64,000 bases of DNA from Elusimicrobium minutum Pei191 (GTDB lineage: Bacteria > Elusimicrobiota > Elusimicrobia > Elusimicrobiales > Elusimicrobiaceae). The notes under the pieces are model-generated. The model searched no databases. It saw only the letters and a list, made by a program, of their open reading frames with translations, and was not told the origin of the DNA. The position numbers and the translations under genes are program-made. This document shows, piece by piece, positions 25,560 to 34,079 of this stretch. The stretch is from assembly GCF_000020145.1 (NCBI RefSeq), contig NC_010644.1, forward strand, positions 186,001 to 250,000, given 5' to 3'. The number at the start of each line of letters is the position of its first letter. Positions within the stretch are counted from its first letter, which is position 1.

Positions 25560-26052
25560 GTGCCGTGTTTAAATTATTTATTATATTACTTAATATATAA
25601 ATTTAAAGGCCTTTTTAAACAAGGACTTGCATTAATAGCATTACCGGCAGTAGCGCTTAATATCGGTATTTTGGCGGCTATAGCTTTGCCTCAATACCAA
25701 AATGCTGTTGTAAAAAACAGATACACTAAACTTATAATACTTACAAAAGCTATAAAAGACCCGCAAGAAAGATTGTTTTTGCAGCAATGTTCTTACGGCT
25801 ACGGATTTTACACAGTTTGATATTGACCTTCCCCCGGCGGACACAACTGTTAATGACAGAATTAAGATAGATGATTTCTGCTAATATTTATTGTTCTTCC
25901 CGCCCGTACGGATATTATTCTGTGAACTTTGGCTTGGGAATAAGAGCAAGAGTTGGAGCGCGGTAAGGCCCGCCAATCAGGTCAAGGAAGAGAAGCTGCG
26001 GAAATCATTGGGCGGAACGTTTGATTCTTCTATCTCAAGCGCAGCTTATTAA
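25560..26052 (+). pseudogene. Decayed type IV pilin-like gene
   Basis: A frame from 25560 to 25820 still reads the pilin core [18 protein letters not shown] followed by RYTKLI, aligned with the intact pilins of this window. The leader and the essential Glu5 are lost (LALIAL in place of FTLIEL). After a frameshift the D(I)DLPPAD stretch typical of these pilins is recognisable around 25817-25840. After more damage a C-terminal relic LRKSLGGTFDSSISSAAY reads to a stop at 26050-26052. At least two frame changes and a stop separate the pieces, so no full product is possible. Confidence 0.75.
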
Positions 26053-26123
26053 TTTTGGTTTTTGAAGCAGCAGCGCAGCTTAATGATAAATATACAGTGT
26101 TAAATAAACTATAATATAATAAT

Positions 26124-28631
26124 ATGACAGAGATAAATTTTCAAGAAATAGATAAAAAACAACAGAAAATCTGGGAAGATAACAACTTATTTGTTACTCC
26201 CCGCCTTCCCATAAATCCTAAGTTTTATTGCTTAGATATGTTCCCCTACCCGAGCGGACAGGGGCTTCATGTAGGCCATCCGGAAGGATACACAGCATCG
26301 GATATTCTTGTAAGATATAAAAAAATGAAAGGTTTTGACGTCATTCACCCCATGGGGTGGGATGCGTTCGGCCTTCCCGCCGAAAACTACGCCATCGCCA
26401 CAGGCGTGCACCCCGCTATAACCACAAAAAATAATATTGATAATTTCAGAAGACAAATTAAATCTTTGGGTATGGCTTATGACTGGACCCGCGAGATTGA
26501 CACAACCGACCCCAACTATTACAGATGGACGCAGTGGATATTCTTACAAATTTTTAAAAAGGGCCTTGCCTATGAAAGCACTGTGCCTATAAATTGGTGC
26601 CCGTCTTGTAAAACAGGTTTGGCTAATGAAGAAGTTTTTAACGGCAACTGCGAACGCTGCGGAACAAAAATAGAAAGCAAAAACATACGCCAGTGGGTTC
26701 TTAAAATTACCGAGTACGCCGACAGGCTTTTGGAAGATTTAGAAGGCCTTGACTGGCCGGAAAGCACGCTTGCCATGCAGCGTAATTGGATAGGCAAAAG
26801 CATCGGCGCGGAAGTTGATTTTGAAATTGACGGGCATAAAGAAAATCTTAAAGTTTTTACAACCAGGCCGGACACTTTGTTTGGCGCAACGTATATGGTT
26901 GTATCGCCCGAACATCCGATATTGGAACAAATTACAATGCCCGAACAAAAAGCCGCCGTTAAATCTTATCAGGAAGAGGCCGCAGCTAAAACTGATTTTG
27001 AACGCGGCGATGTCAATAAAAAAACAGGTGTTTTTACGGGAGCTTACGCCATTAACCCCGTAAACGGTAAAAAAATACAAATATGGACTTCAGACTATGT
27101 TTTAATGGGTTACGGAACCGGCGCAATTATGGCTGTTCCCGCCCATGACGAACGCGACTATGAGTTTGCCAAAAAATTCGGCCTTGAGATTATTGAAGTT
27201 ATTAAAAGCGATAAAGGTGTGGAAAAGGAAGCCTTTACCGGTGACGGCGAATTGGTTAATTCGGACTTTTTAAACGGCATGAAAGTTGAGCAGTCCAAAG
27301 CGGCCATGATAAAATTTTTGGAAGAAAAAGGCGTTGGCGGAGCAAAAACCACATACCGCCTGCGTGACTGGGTTTTCAGCCGCCAAAGATACTGGGGCGA
27401 GCCTATTCCTATAGTTCATTGTCCCAAGTGCGGTGTTGTCCCCGTGCCGGAAAGCGAACTTCCCGTTAAACTGCCTGAAGTTACCAATTATGAACCTACA
27501 GGCACGGGCGAGTCTCCTTTGGCTAATGTGCCCGAATGGGTTAACACGGTTTGTCCTGTTTGCGCGGGGCCTGCCAAACGCGAAACAAATACCATGCCGC
27601 AATGGGCGGGAAGCTGCTGGTATTATTTAAGATATTTAGATCCTAAAAACGATAAAACTTTTGTTAACCCGGAAATTGAAAGAGAGTGTGACCCGGTTGA
27701 CTGCTATATAGGCGGAGCGGAGCACGCTGTGTTACATTTGCTTTATTCTAGATTTTGGCACAAAGTGCTTTACGATTTGGGTTATGTTAAATATAAAGAA
27801 CCTTATGCAAAACTTCGCCACCAGGGTATGATTTTGGCTTATTCCTACCGCGGCGAGGACGGCGTTTATCACGGATATGATGAAGTTGATTTGTCCGACC
27901 TGCAAAATCCGAAACTCAAAACCACGGGTGAAAAGTTAAACAGCATGGTTGAAAAAATGTCTAAATCTAAAAAGAACGTTATCAACCCTGACGATATTTT
28001 GCATAAATACGGTGCCGACGCTTTTAGAATGTATGAAATGTTTATGGGCCCGTTTGAGGCAAGCAAACCTTGGGATATGAAAGGCATTGAAGGTGTAAAC
28101 AGGTTCTTAAAAAGGGTATACGCCTGGGGCGAAAGCGTTGAAACGGACGAAGTTTTCTTATCAACAAAGGAACTTGATATTTTAAGAAGCAAAACCATTG
28201 TAAAAGTAAGCGAGGATATTGAGAAGTTTAATTTTAATACAGCCGTTTCCGCGCTTATGATTTATTTTAATGACCTGTCTAAAATTAAAGGCGTTCCTTT
28301 AAAACACTTTAAAACATTTTTAGCGCTTTTGCATCCTTTTGCGCCGCATATAACGGAAGAGTTGTGGAGCAGGCGCAAGTGCGGCCCCTTCCTTGTTAAA
28401 ACGGCTTGGCCGGAAGCGGACATTATGCTTTTGCGCTCGGAAGATATGGGTTTGGGCATTCAGGTTAACGGTAAAGTGCGCGGCAGTATAACCGTAAACG
28501 CTTCAGCGTCTGATGATGAGATAAAAGCAAAAGCTTTTGAAGAGCCCAATGTAAAAAAACATATGGAAGGCAAAGCTTTAGTTAAAGTAATAATCGTACC
28601 CAAAAGAATGGTTAATATAGTGGTTAAATAA
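26124..28631 (+). CDS. leuS: Leucyl-tRNA synthetase
   Basis: The 835-residue class I synthetase has the HIGH-type motif PSGQGLHVGHPEGY (about 40-55), a zinc-type knuckle CPSCKTGL...CERCG (about 155-180), the CP1 editing domain with GTGAIMAVPAHDERD (about 330-345), and KMSKS in VEKMSKSKKNV (about 612). It is full length and charges tRNA-Leu. It heads the leuS-lptE-holA cluster, an arrangement shared with E. coli. TATAAT boxes end only 3-8 nt before the ATG and no Shine-Dalgarno is seen, so the message may be leaderless. Confidence 0.97.
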   Translation: MTEINFQEIDKKQQKIWEDNNLFVTPRLPINPKFYCLDMFPYPSGQGLHVGHPEGYTASDILVRYKKMKGFDVIHPMGWDAFGLPAENYAIATGVHPAITTKNNIDNFRRQIKSLGMAYDWTREIDTTDPNYYRWTQWIFLQIFKKGLAYESTVPINWCPSCKTGLANEEVFNGNCERCGTKIESKNIRQWVLKITEYADRLLEDLEGLDWPESTLAMQRNWIGKSIGAEVDFEIDGHKENLKVFTTRPDTLFGATYMVVSPEHPILEQITMPEQKAAVKSYQEEAAAKTDFERGDVNKKTGVFTGAYAINPVNGKKIQIWTSDYVLMGYGTGAIMAVPAHDERDYEFAKKFGLEIIEVIKSDKGVEKEAFTGDGELVNSDFLNGMKVEQSKAAMIKFLEEKGVGGAKTTYRLRDWVFSRQRYWGEPIPIVHCPKCGVVPVPESELPVKLPEVTNYEPTGTGESPLANVPEWVNTVCPVCAGPAKRETNTMPQWAGSCWYYLRYLDPKNDKTFVNPEIERECDPVDCYIGGAEHAVLHLLYSRFWHKVLYDLGYVKYKEPYAKLRHQGMILAYSYRGEDGVYHGYDEVDLSDLQNPKLKTTGEKLNSMVEKMSKSKKNVINPDDILHKYGADAFRMYEMFMGPFEASKPWDMKGIEGVNRFLKRVYAWGESVETDEVFLSTKELDILRSKTIVKVSEDIEKFNFNTAVSALMIYFNDLSKIKGVPLKHFKTFLALLHPFAPHITEELWSRRKCGPFLVKTAWPEADIMLLRSEDMGLGIQVNGKVRGSITVNASASDDEIKAKAFEEPNVKKHMEGKALVKVIIVPKRMVNIVVK

Positions 28632-28653
28632 TATTTTTAACGCCGGAGTTATT

Positions 28654-29226
28654 ATGAAAAAAGTATTTTTACTTATCTCTATAGCAGTTATTTTGTCCGC
28701 CTGTACAGACGCTACGTACAGACCGTATCAGCAAATTATGCCCGAGCATATTAATAAAGTAGCCGTGCGTCCTTTTATTAATAAAACACAGGTATTTGCT
28801 TTAGAAGATAAACTGACCTTAAGAGTAACAGACGAGTTTTTAAAAAACGGATATTACCAAGTTGTCACAGAAAATAATTCTGACGGCGTGGTAATAGGAC
28901 AGATAACAAGATATTTAATGATTCCGCTCCAGTATGATACGCAGCTTATTCCAACAACCTACCGTATGGAGATATGGTTAAATGTAAGATTCTTAGATAA
29001 AAAGACAGATATTGTTATTTGGGAAGAACCCGCGTTAATGTCAAGTTATATTTATTCAGCAGCTACATTGCCCGGCGGTATGACGGAAGAACAGGCAAGG
29101 GAGCAGATTTGGGACAGGCTTGCCAGAGATATCGTAAAAAGAACTACGGATGGGTTCGGCTCTGTATGGAGCGAAAGCAGACGCAGTTCTCAAGACAATC
29201 AGGAATTTACCACAATCACACAATAA
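28654..29226 (+). CDS. lptE: LptE-like LPS-assembly lipoprotein
   Basis: The 190-residue lipoprotein (lipobox VILSACT, Cys about 17) has the LptE/RlpB (PF04390) pattern INKVAVRPFINKTQVFALEDKL, then VIGQITRY and a conserved YRMEIWLNVRFLD (about 110). LptE plugs the LptD barrel and helps deliver LPS to the outer surface. Similarity is modest, but its place between leuS and holA exactly matches lptE in proteobacteria, which strengthens the call. It starts 22 bp after leuS with a GGAG site. Confidence 0.85.
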   Translation: MKKVFLLISIAVILSACTDATYRPYQQIMPEHINKVAVRPFINKTQVFALEDKLTLRVTDEFLKNGYYQVVTENNSDGVVIGQITRYLMIPLQYDTQLIPTTYRMEIWLNVRFLDKKTDIVIWEEPALMSSYIYSAATLPGGMTEEQAREQIWDRLARDIVKRTTDGFGSVWSESRRSSQDNQEFTTITQ

Positions 29227-29230
29227 AACC

Positions 29231-30235
29231 ATGACAGTTACAGACGTTAATACATTAGCCAAAAATTTAGCGGACGGAAACATCTCTCCCGTATATTTTT
29301 TCACGGGGGAGGATGTTTACCGCAAGTCAGCCATGCTTGAGCGCATTGTAAAAAAAATTAACGCAGATGATTTTAACGTAACTAAAGAAGACGCCTCCAA
29401 AACAGATTTTGGCGAAATACTAGCCCTCGCAAACACAGCTCCCGTTTTTTCGGACAGAAGAATAATTTTTTTAAATAATATAGATAAATTAAAAAAAGAC
29501 GCGCAGTCGGCGCTTTTAAATTATTTAGAACTTCCCATGCATTCCACGGTGCTTGTTTTGTTCCATAACGACGCTAAAAAGTTAAAAACGGACGCTTCAG
29601 TAAAAAAAGCGGCCGAAGCGGTTGGAACTGTTATTGATTTTGCCGAGCTTAAAGGACCGGCTTTAAACGCGTGGATTAAAAATAAATTTAAAGAAAAAGG
29701 TTTAAGTGTTGAGCCTGAAGCGTGCGAACTTCTTATTGACATGACCGGTTCGGACTTGGCCGCCTTAGAAAGTGAAATTGAAAAAATTTCCCTTTATAAG
29801 AACATGCAGGGCACCGCCACAAGCGCGGATATTTTAGAGTGTGTGGGTTACAGCAGGGAGGAAAACCCTTTTGCGCTTTCCAACGCTGTTTTAGCGTGCG
29901 ACAGGAAAACCGCCCTTACTCTTGTAGGGAAATTGCTTGGCGAAGGCGAATCACCCGTATCAATTTTAAATAAAATTTCCGCTTCTGTGCTTAAAATGAC
30001 CCGTATTAAACGTTTGGTTAACGCGGGGTATTCAAATCAAGAAATAGTGTCATCCGCTGGGCTTATGTTTTGGGAAGGCAGGCTTGTTTCATCCGCCCGT
30101 ATGTTCCCGTCTGAACAAACTATGCTAAAAACTTTAAATAAAATTATTGACGCCGACATCGCGCTCAAAACATCCTCAGGGCATGACCCTAAAGTGCTTT
30201 TAAAAGGAATATTGCTTACAATGTTTTCCAAATAA
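29231..30235 (+). CDS. holA: DNA polymerase III delta subunit
   Basis: The ATG at 29231, 4 bp after the lptE stop, is chosen; the open frame extends upstream within lptE without homologous content. The protein has about 334 residues with the HolA features: VYFFTGEDVYRKSAML (P-loop relict, lacking Lys/Thr), RRIIFLNNID, and the helical domain with ALESEIEKISLY. Delta opens the beta clamp in the clamp loader. It is third in leuS-lptE-holA. Confidence 0.9.
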   Translation: MTVTDVNTLAKNLADGNISPVYFFTGEDVYRKSAMLERIVKKINADDFNVTKEDASKTDFGEILALANTAPVFSDRRIIFLNNIDKLKKDAQSALLNYLELPMHSTVLVLFHNDAKKLKTDASVKKAAEAVGTVIDFAELKGPALNAWIKNKFKEKGLSVEPEACELLIDMTGSDLAALESEIEKISLYKNMQGTATSADILECVGYSREENPFALSNAVLACDRKTALTLVGKLLGEGESPVSILNKISASVLKMTRIKRLVNAGYSNQEIVSSAGLMFWEGRLVSSARMFPSEQTMLKTLNKIIDADIALKTSSGHDPKVLLKGILLTMFSK

Positions 30236-30266
30236 AAAACTCCGCTTAAAAAAACGGGGGTTTTTA
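30234..30266. terminator. Terminator between holA and convergent pilin gene
   Basis: AAAAACTCCG / CGGGGGTTTTT hairpin with an A-rich loop and one G-T pair; poly-A and poly-T flanks let it serve both directions. Confidence 0.65.
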
Positions 30267-30268
30267 AA

Positions 30269-30736
30269 TTATTTAAAAACGTATGCGTTGTAACTTGGTC
30301 CGCCCGTACCGTTTGGTGTTGGGCTACCGGTAATTGTTTTACAGACTGCGTTAGCATTAGCGTTTTCCGGTAATGCCCTGCATTCTTTTGTTCCCTTAAA
30401 TTTTGTAGCTTTGTCAAAATAAATTATGTGAACCATAGAGGTGTCTTTACTAAAGATTATTAATGCTGCCTCTCCGTTGGGTCTAACGTCAAAACCAATA
30501 TGAAATTCACTGCTTGCCGGGATATCAATGTCCAGGTCCGCTGGGTTTGCCGTGTATACGTTATTTTCTAAATAATATCTTTCCTCAGCGTCAGCTATGG
30601 CTTTACCCATTAATTGAAACTGTGTATAACGGCTTTTTAAAACGGCTCTGTTATATTGCGGCAAAGCTATCGCGGCCAAAATGCCTATAATAAGGACAAC
30701 TACAAGTAATTCTATTAATGTAAAACCTTTTTCCAT
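30269..30736 (-). CDS. Type IV pilin-like protein (155 aa)
   Basis: The short leader MEKG is followed by [19 protein letters not shown], the class III prepilin signal: cleavage G|F, Glu at +5. Then come the N-terminal helix and a globular domain with a Cys pair (CRALPENANANAVC) near the C-terminus, probably the D-region disulfide. Such proteins are cleaved by PilD-type peptidase and polymerised into type IV pili or pseudopili. No pilus machinery is encoded nearby. AGGAG precedes the ATG. It is one of three intact paralogues in this window. Confidence 0.9.
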   Translation of the reverse strand: MEKGFTLIELLVVVLIIGILAAIALPQYNRAVLKSRYTQFQLMGKAIADAEERYYLENNVYTANPADLDIDIPASSEFHIGFDVRPNGEAALIIFSKDTSMVHIIYFDKATKFKGTKECRALPENANANAVCKTITGSPTPNGTGGPSYNAYVFK

Positions 30737-30832
30737 AAGGGCTCCTTTTTTTGTTTCAGCTTATTATACAATTATTACTTAAAACGGATTGGTATAATTT
30801 GGTAAAATATAAAGGTCAATTTTGTGGTTTTT

Positions 30833-30906
30833 GTCCCGTTCGTCTAGCGGTCCAGGACATCGCCCTCTCAAGGCGGAGATCACGGGTTCAAATCCCGTAC
30901 GGGACG
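30833..30906 (+). tRNA. tRNA-Glu (anticodon CTC)
   Basis: Cloverleaf: acceptor GTCCCGT/ACGGGAC, D arm GTCTAGCGGTCCAGGAC, anticodon stem TCGCC/GGCGG with loop CTCTCAA (anticodon CTC, reading GAG), T arm ACGGG-TTCAAAT-CCCGT, discriminator G. CCA is not encoded, unlike the tRNA-Gln gene at 4247. Confidence 0.93.
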
Positions 30907-30942
30907 TATTTTTAAACCCCCTTTACGGGGGTTTAAAAATAC
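30906..30942. terminator. Bidirectional terminator after tRNA-Glu
   Basis: A perfect 16-bp inverted repeat (GTATTTTTAAACCCCC and its complement) with a 5-nt loop starts at the last base of the tRNA gene. Confidence 0.75.
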
Positions 30943-31100
30943 GCTTATTAATAAAAGCAAAGCACTGCTTTGCGGTGATTTGAAAATATACTTATTTTGT
31001 TTGTGGCGTAAGCCTGTTTTGCCGTTGCTGAAATACTTGTAATACGGAAACCTATCTTCTTCTATCGTTTTTCTTGTATCTGAAAATAAGGCGGAACTTT

Positions 31101-31895
31101 ATGAAAAAAATATTGTTTTTGGTATTTATTTTGTTTGCCGGCGCCGCGTTTGCCCAAAACAAATCGGCAAGTTTTGATTTGGCTTTTCAAATGTCAAATT
31201 ATGAATACAGAGAACCGGAGGTTGATGTTAAACTTTCAGGCCCTAAATATGGTATGTCGGGCGATTTTACCGCCGGCGGCGTGGGGACAAGCACTCCGCT
31301 TTTTTTATCTTTACAAGGTTTGTTTATGCTCGGCAACATAGAATACGAAGGCAGTGTTGTAAATACTTCCACCGGGCAAACCAGCGCGTATACGGCTGAC
31401 GGTATAAAAGATTTTTATATTGAAGGTCGGGCTTTATTGGGAGTCTCTTTTGAAATACCAAAAACTTCTTTAGAATTATGGCCTTATTTCGGTTTGGGGT
31501 ACAGATATTTGTTTAACGGTATGGGTGAAGTGCAATACGGGTATGACAGGGAATCGCGGTATACTTACGCGCCTTTGGGTTTAAAGGCTGTTTTAAAAGC
31601 AAGTGAGAGCTGGCTTTTTTCACTTAATGCGGAATACAATCTTTTTTTAAGCGGTACGCAAAGAAGTGATTGGAACGGCTGGATAGAAAATGAGCAGGAA
31701 AAGGGTTATGGCATGCGCTTTAGCGCCAGAATAACAAAAAATTTCGAAAAAATTGGTTTGTTTATTGAGCCTTTTTTCAGGTATTGGCATATAAAAGATT
31801 CTAAGATTGCCGGTGTGCCCGGCACAACTTTATATATTTATGAGCCTGAAAATAAAACAAAAGAAACAGGCTTAAAACTGGGTATAACTTTTTAA
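31101..31895 (+). CDS. Predicted outer-membrane beta-barrel protein
   Basis: The ATG at 31101, with AAGGCGG upstream, begins a signal peptide (MKKILFLVFILFAGAAFAQ). The roughly 264-residue protein is mostly amphipathic strands rich in Tyr, Phe and Gly (for example WPYFGLGYRYLFNGMGEVQY, about residue 130), ends in LKLGITF with the C-terminal Phe, and lacks long hydrophobic helices. This fits a small outer-membrane barrel of the omptin/OmpW size class; no catalytic motif is recognised. ychF follows 28 bp later. Confidence 0.65.
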   Translation: MKKILFLVFILFAGAAFAQNKSASFDLAFQMSNYEYREPEVDVKLSGPKYGMSGDFTAGGVGTSTPLFLSLQGLFMLGNIEYEGSVVNTSTGQTSAYTADGIKDFYIEGRALLGVSFEIPKTSLELWPYFGLGYRYLFNGMGEVQYGYDRESRYTYAPLGLKAVLKASESWLFSLNAEYNLFLSGTQRSDWNGWIENEQEKGYGMRFSARITKNFEKIGLFIEPFFRYWHIKDSKIAGVPGTTLYIYEPENKTKETGLKLGITF

Positions 31896-31923
31896 TTATC
31901 ATAATAACAGAGAGAACAGAAAA

Positions 31924-32997
31924 ATGGAAATAGGAATAGTAGGACTGCCTAACGTAGGCAAATCAACGCTTTTTAACGCTTTAACATGCGCGGGCGCGGA
32001 GGCAAGTAATTACCCCTTTTGTACAATTGAACCGAATGTCGGCATAGTTGCCATACCGGACCGCAGGCTTGACCGTTTACAACAGGTTTTCGGCCCGCCT
32101 AAAAAAACTCCCGCGGCTATTAAATTTGTTGATATTGCGGGTATTGTTGAAGGCGCCAGCAAAGGCGAAGGTTTGGGAAATAAATTTTTAGCAAATATCC
32201 GCGAAGTTGACGCTATTATCCATGTCGTAAGGCTTTTTGAAGATGAAAATGTTACGCATGTCATGAACTCTGTTGATCCTTTGCGCGATGTTGAAATTAT
32301 TGAAACTGAGCTTATGCTTGCCGATTTGGAAAGCGTTGAAAAAATGCTTCCCCGTCTTGAAAGCGCGGCCAGAAGCGGCAAAAAAGAAGCTGTTGCCCAG
32401 CTTGAAATAATTAAAAAAATTAAAAAATGTTTGGAAGACGGCAATCAGGTAGCTTCGCTCGGACTTGATAAAGAAGAGTTAAAGGAATTTCAATTTTTAA
32501 CCGCAAAACCCATTCTTTATGTGGGCAATAATTCCGAAACTCCCAATAAAGAAAATGCCGCTAAACTTGCCCGGTACGCGCAAAAAAATAACGCCGGGTT
32601 TGTGGAACTTTGCGTTAAATTTGAGTCTGACATAGCTGAATTATCCGATGAGGAAAAACACGCTTTCTTGCAAGATATAGGCAGCGAATACACGGGGCTT
32701 GAAAAAATTGTGCGCGAAGGTTTAAAACTTCTTAACCTTTGCACCTATTTTACGGCCGGTACGGAAGTTGAGGTAAGAAGCTGGCTTATTCCCTTGGGCT
32801 GCGCCGCGCCACAGGCGGCGGGTAAAATTCATACTGATTTTGAAAAGGGCTTTATCCGAGCCGATGTATACACCTTTGAAGATATTGATAAATGGGAGTC
32901 TGAAAAAGTGCTTAGGGAAAAGGGCCTCATACGCTCGGAAGGCAAAGAATATATTGTAAAAGACGGAGACGTTTGTTTATTTAAAGTTAACGCATAA
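31924..32997 (+). CDS. ychF: Redox-regulated ATPase YchF (Obg-like)
   Basis: The 357-residue protein has G1 GLPNVGKSTLFNAL, G3 DIAGIVEGASKGEGLGN and the YchF-typical NNSE in place of NKxD (VGNNSETPNKEN, about 200). The C-terminal TGS domain (FTAGTEVEVRSWLIPLG...GFIRADVYTFEDI) is present. YchF prefers ATP and associates with ribosomes in translation and stress responses. It is full length, with a GAGAG site before the ATG. Confidence 0.97.
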   Translation: MEIGIVGLPNVGKSTLFNALTCAGAEASNYPFCTIEPNVGIVAIPDRRLDRLQQVFGPPKKTPAAIKFVDIAGIVEGASKGEGLGNKFLANIREVDAIIHVVRLFEDENVTHVMNSVDPLRDVEIIETELMLADLESVEKMLPRLESAARSGKKEAVAQLEIIKKIKKCLEDGNQVASLGLDKEELKEFQFLTAKPILYVGNNSETPNKENAAKLARYAQKNNAGFVELCVKFESDIAELSDEEKHAFLQDIGSEYTGLEKIVREGLKLLNLCTYFTAGTEVEVRSWLIPLGCAAPQAAGKIHTDFEKGFIRADVYTFEDIDKWESEKVLREKGLIRSEGKEYIVKDGDVCLFKVNA

Positions 32998-33005
32998 GGG
33001 TTTCT

Positions 33006-34079
33006 ATGAAAAAAAGCCGTGAAGAAATTGCTGAAATGGAACCGGAAGAGTATGATAACTATTTAAAGAATCTTACTGAAGAGGACCGTGAGGAAGAGAA
33101 TATTATCCGCGCTAAAGAAGATGCCGAGTTTGACTTGGAGGTTGAGCGTATTAAAATAAGCGGACAGTATAAATTTGACCACGAAAAAATAAACAAAATG
33201 TCAGAGGCGGAAAGCCGCGCCTTTTTGAAAAAGCTTTCGTCTGAAGATCTTTCCCTTTATACAAAAGAATTTATAGCTCTTTCAAATGAGCGTACAGAAA
33301 AAGTACCACAAAGTTTCAAATTCCATATTGTTATATCAATTATTTTAGGCGCCGTTGTTGTTTGGTTTTTAGGAGGTCCTGCTTTGGAGGCTTTTACAAG
33401 CCTGGAAACGGTGCCAAAAATTGTTTTTATTTTGATAATATCGGCACTAATCCTTCCTGCGCTTTGGGCGTACTTTAGAGAAAAGAAAATAGAAAAAATT
33501 TGCCGCAAATGCGGATTTTCTTTAGTAAAAGATGATTACGCGAAGTATAAAATGAAAAATGAACTGCAAGATATCGCTGTTTTTAGAAACAGGCCCCGCA
33601 ATATACTTAGAAGGGAGATAACAATTGCTACCAGTAAAATGGTTTCCTTAAATATAACAGGCAAAAGAGCATATATGCTGGAAGTTTGCTATGAATGGGA
33701 CCTGGGTAGGTTCAGTGGAGAAAAAAAGGCGCAGGCCATAGTGTTGGAAGCTAGAGAAGCGCAGCCTTATATAAAGATAGCTCCTAAGCCAAAATTTTTT
33801 ACTATATTAAAATTTTTCTACAAACCTTTAAATAAAAATTTTAACGGGATTTCGGTACACAAACGCTATAAGCTTTACTGTGCTCCTGAATATGAACAAC
33901 GCGCGCTTGATAGTTTGATGCGGGTTTTGCCAAGAATAGAAAAAGGTAATTTTGTTGTGGAAATATGCGGCAAGTGGATTACCGTAATAAAATTTAGCAA
34001 TACAAGTAATTTTGATAAGTTTGTTGCTTCCGCTTTGCCTATAGCGGAAAATTTTGATACTGACAGGAATTATAGATGA
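33006..34079 (+). CDS. Unknown membrane protein with acidic N-terminus and CxxC
   Basis: The 357 residues comprise an acidic, helical cytosolic N-terminus (about 1-100), two transmembrane helices (about 101-122 and 138-158), a short CRKCG pair (about 165) and a C-terminal mixed alpha-beta part with several aromatic strands. I do not recognise a family. It begins 8 bp after ychF and overlaps the start of the methyltransferase gene by 4 bp (ATGA), so it is translated from the same message. Confidence 0.6.
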   Translation: MKKSREEIAEMEPEEYDNYLKNLTEEDREEENIIRAKEDAEFDLEVERIKISGQYKFDHEKINKMSEAESRAFLKKLSSEDLSLYTKEFIALSNERTEKVPQSFKFHIVISIILGAVVVWFLGGPALEAFTSLETVPKIVFILIISALILPALWAYFREKKIEKICRKCGFSLVKDDYAKYKMKNELQDIAVFRNRPRNILRREITIATSKMVSLNITGKRAYMLEVCYEWDLGRFSGEKKAQAIVLEAREAQPYIKIAPKPKFFTILKFFYKPLNKNFNGISVHKRYKLYCAPEYEQRALDSLMRVLPRIEKGNFVVEICGKWITVIKFSNTSNFDKFVASALPIAENFDTDRNYR

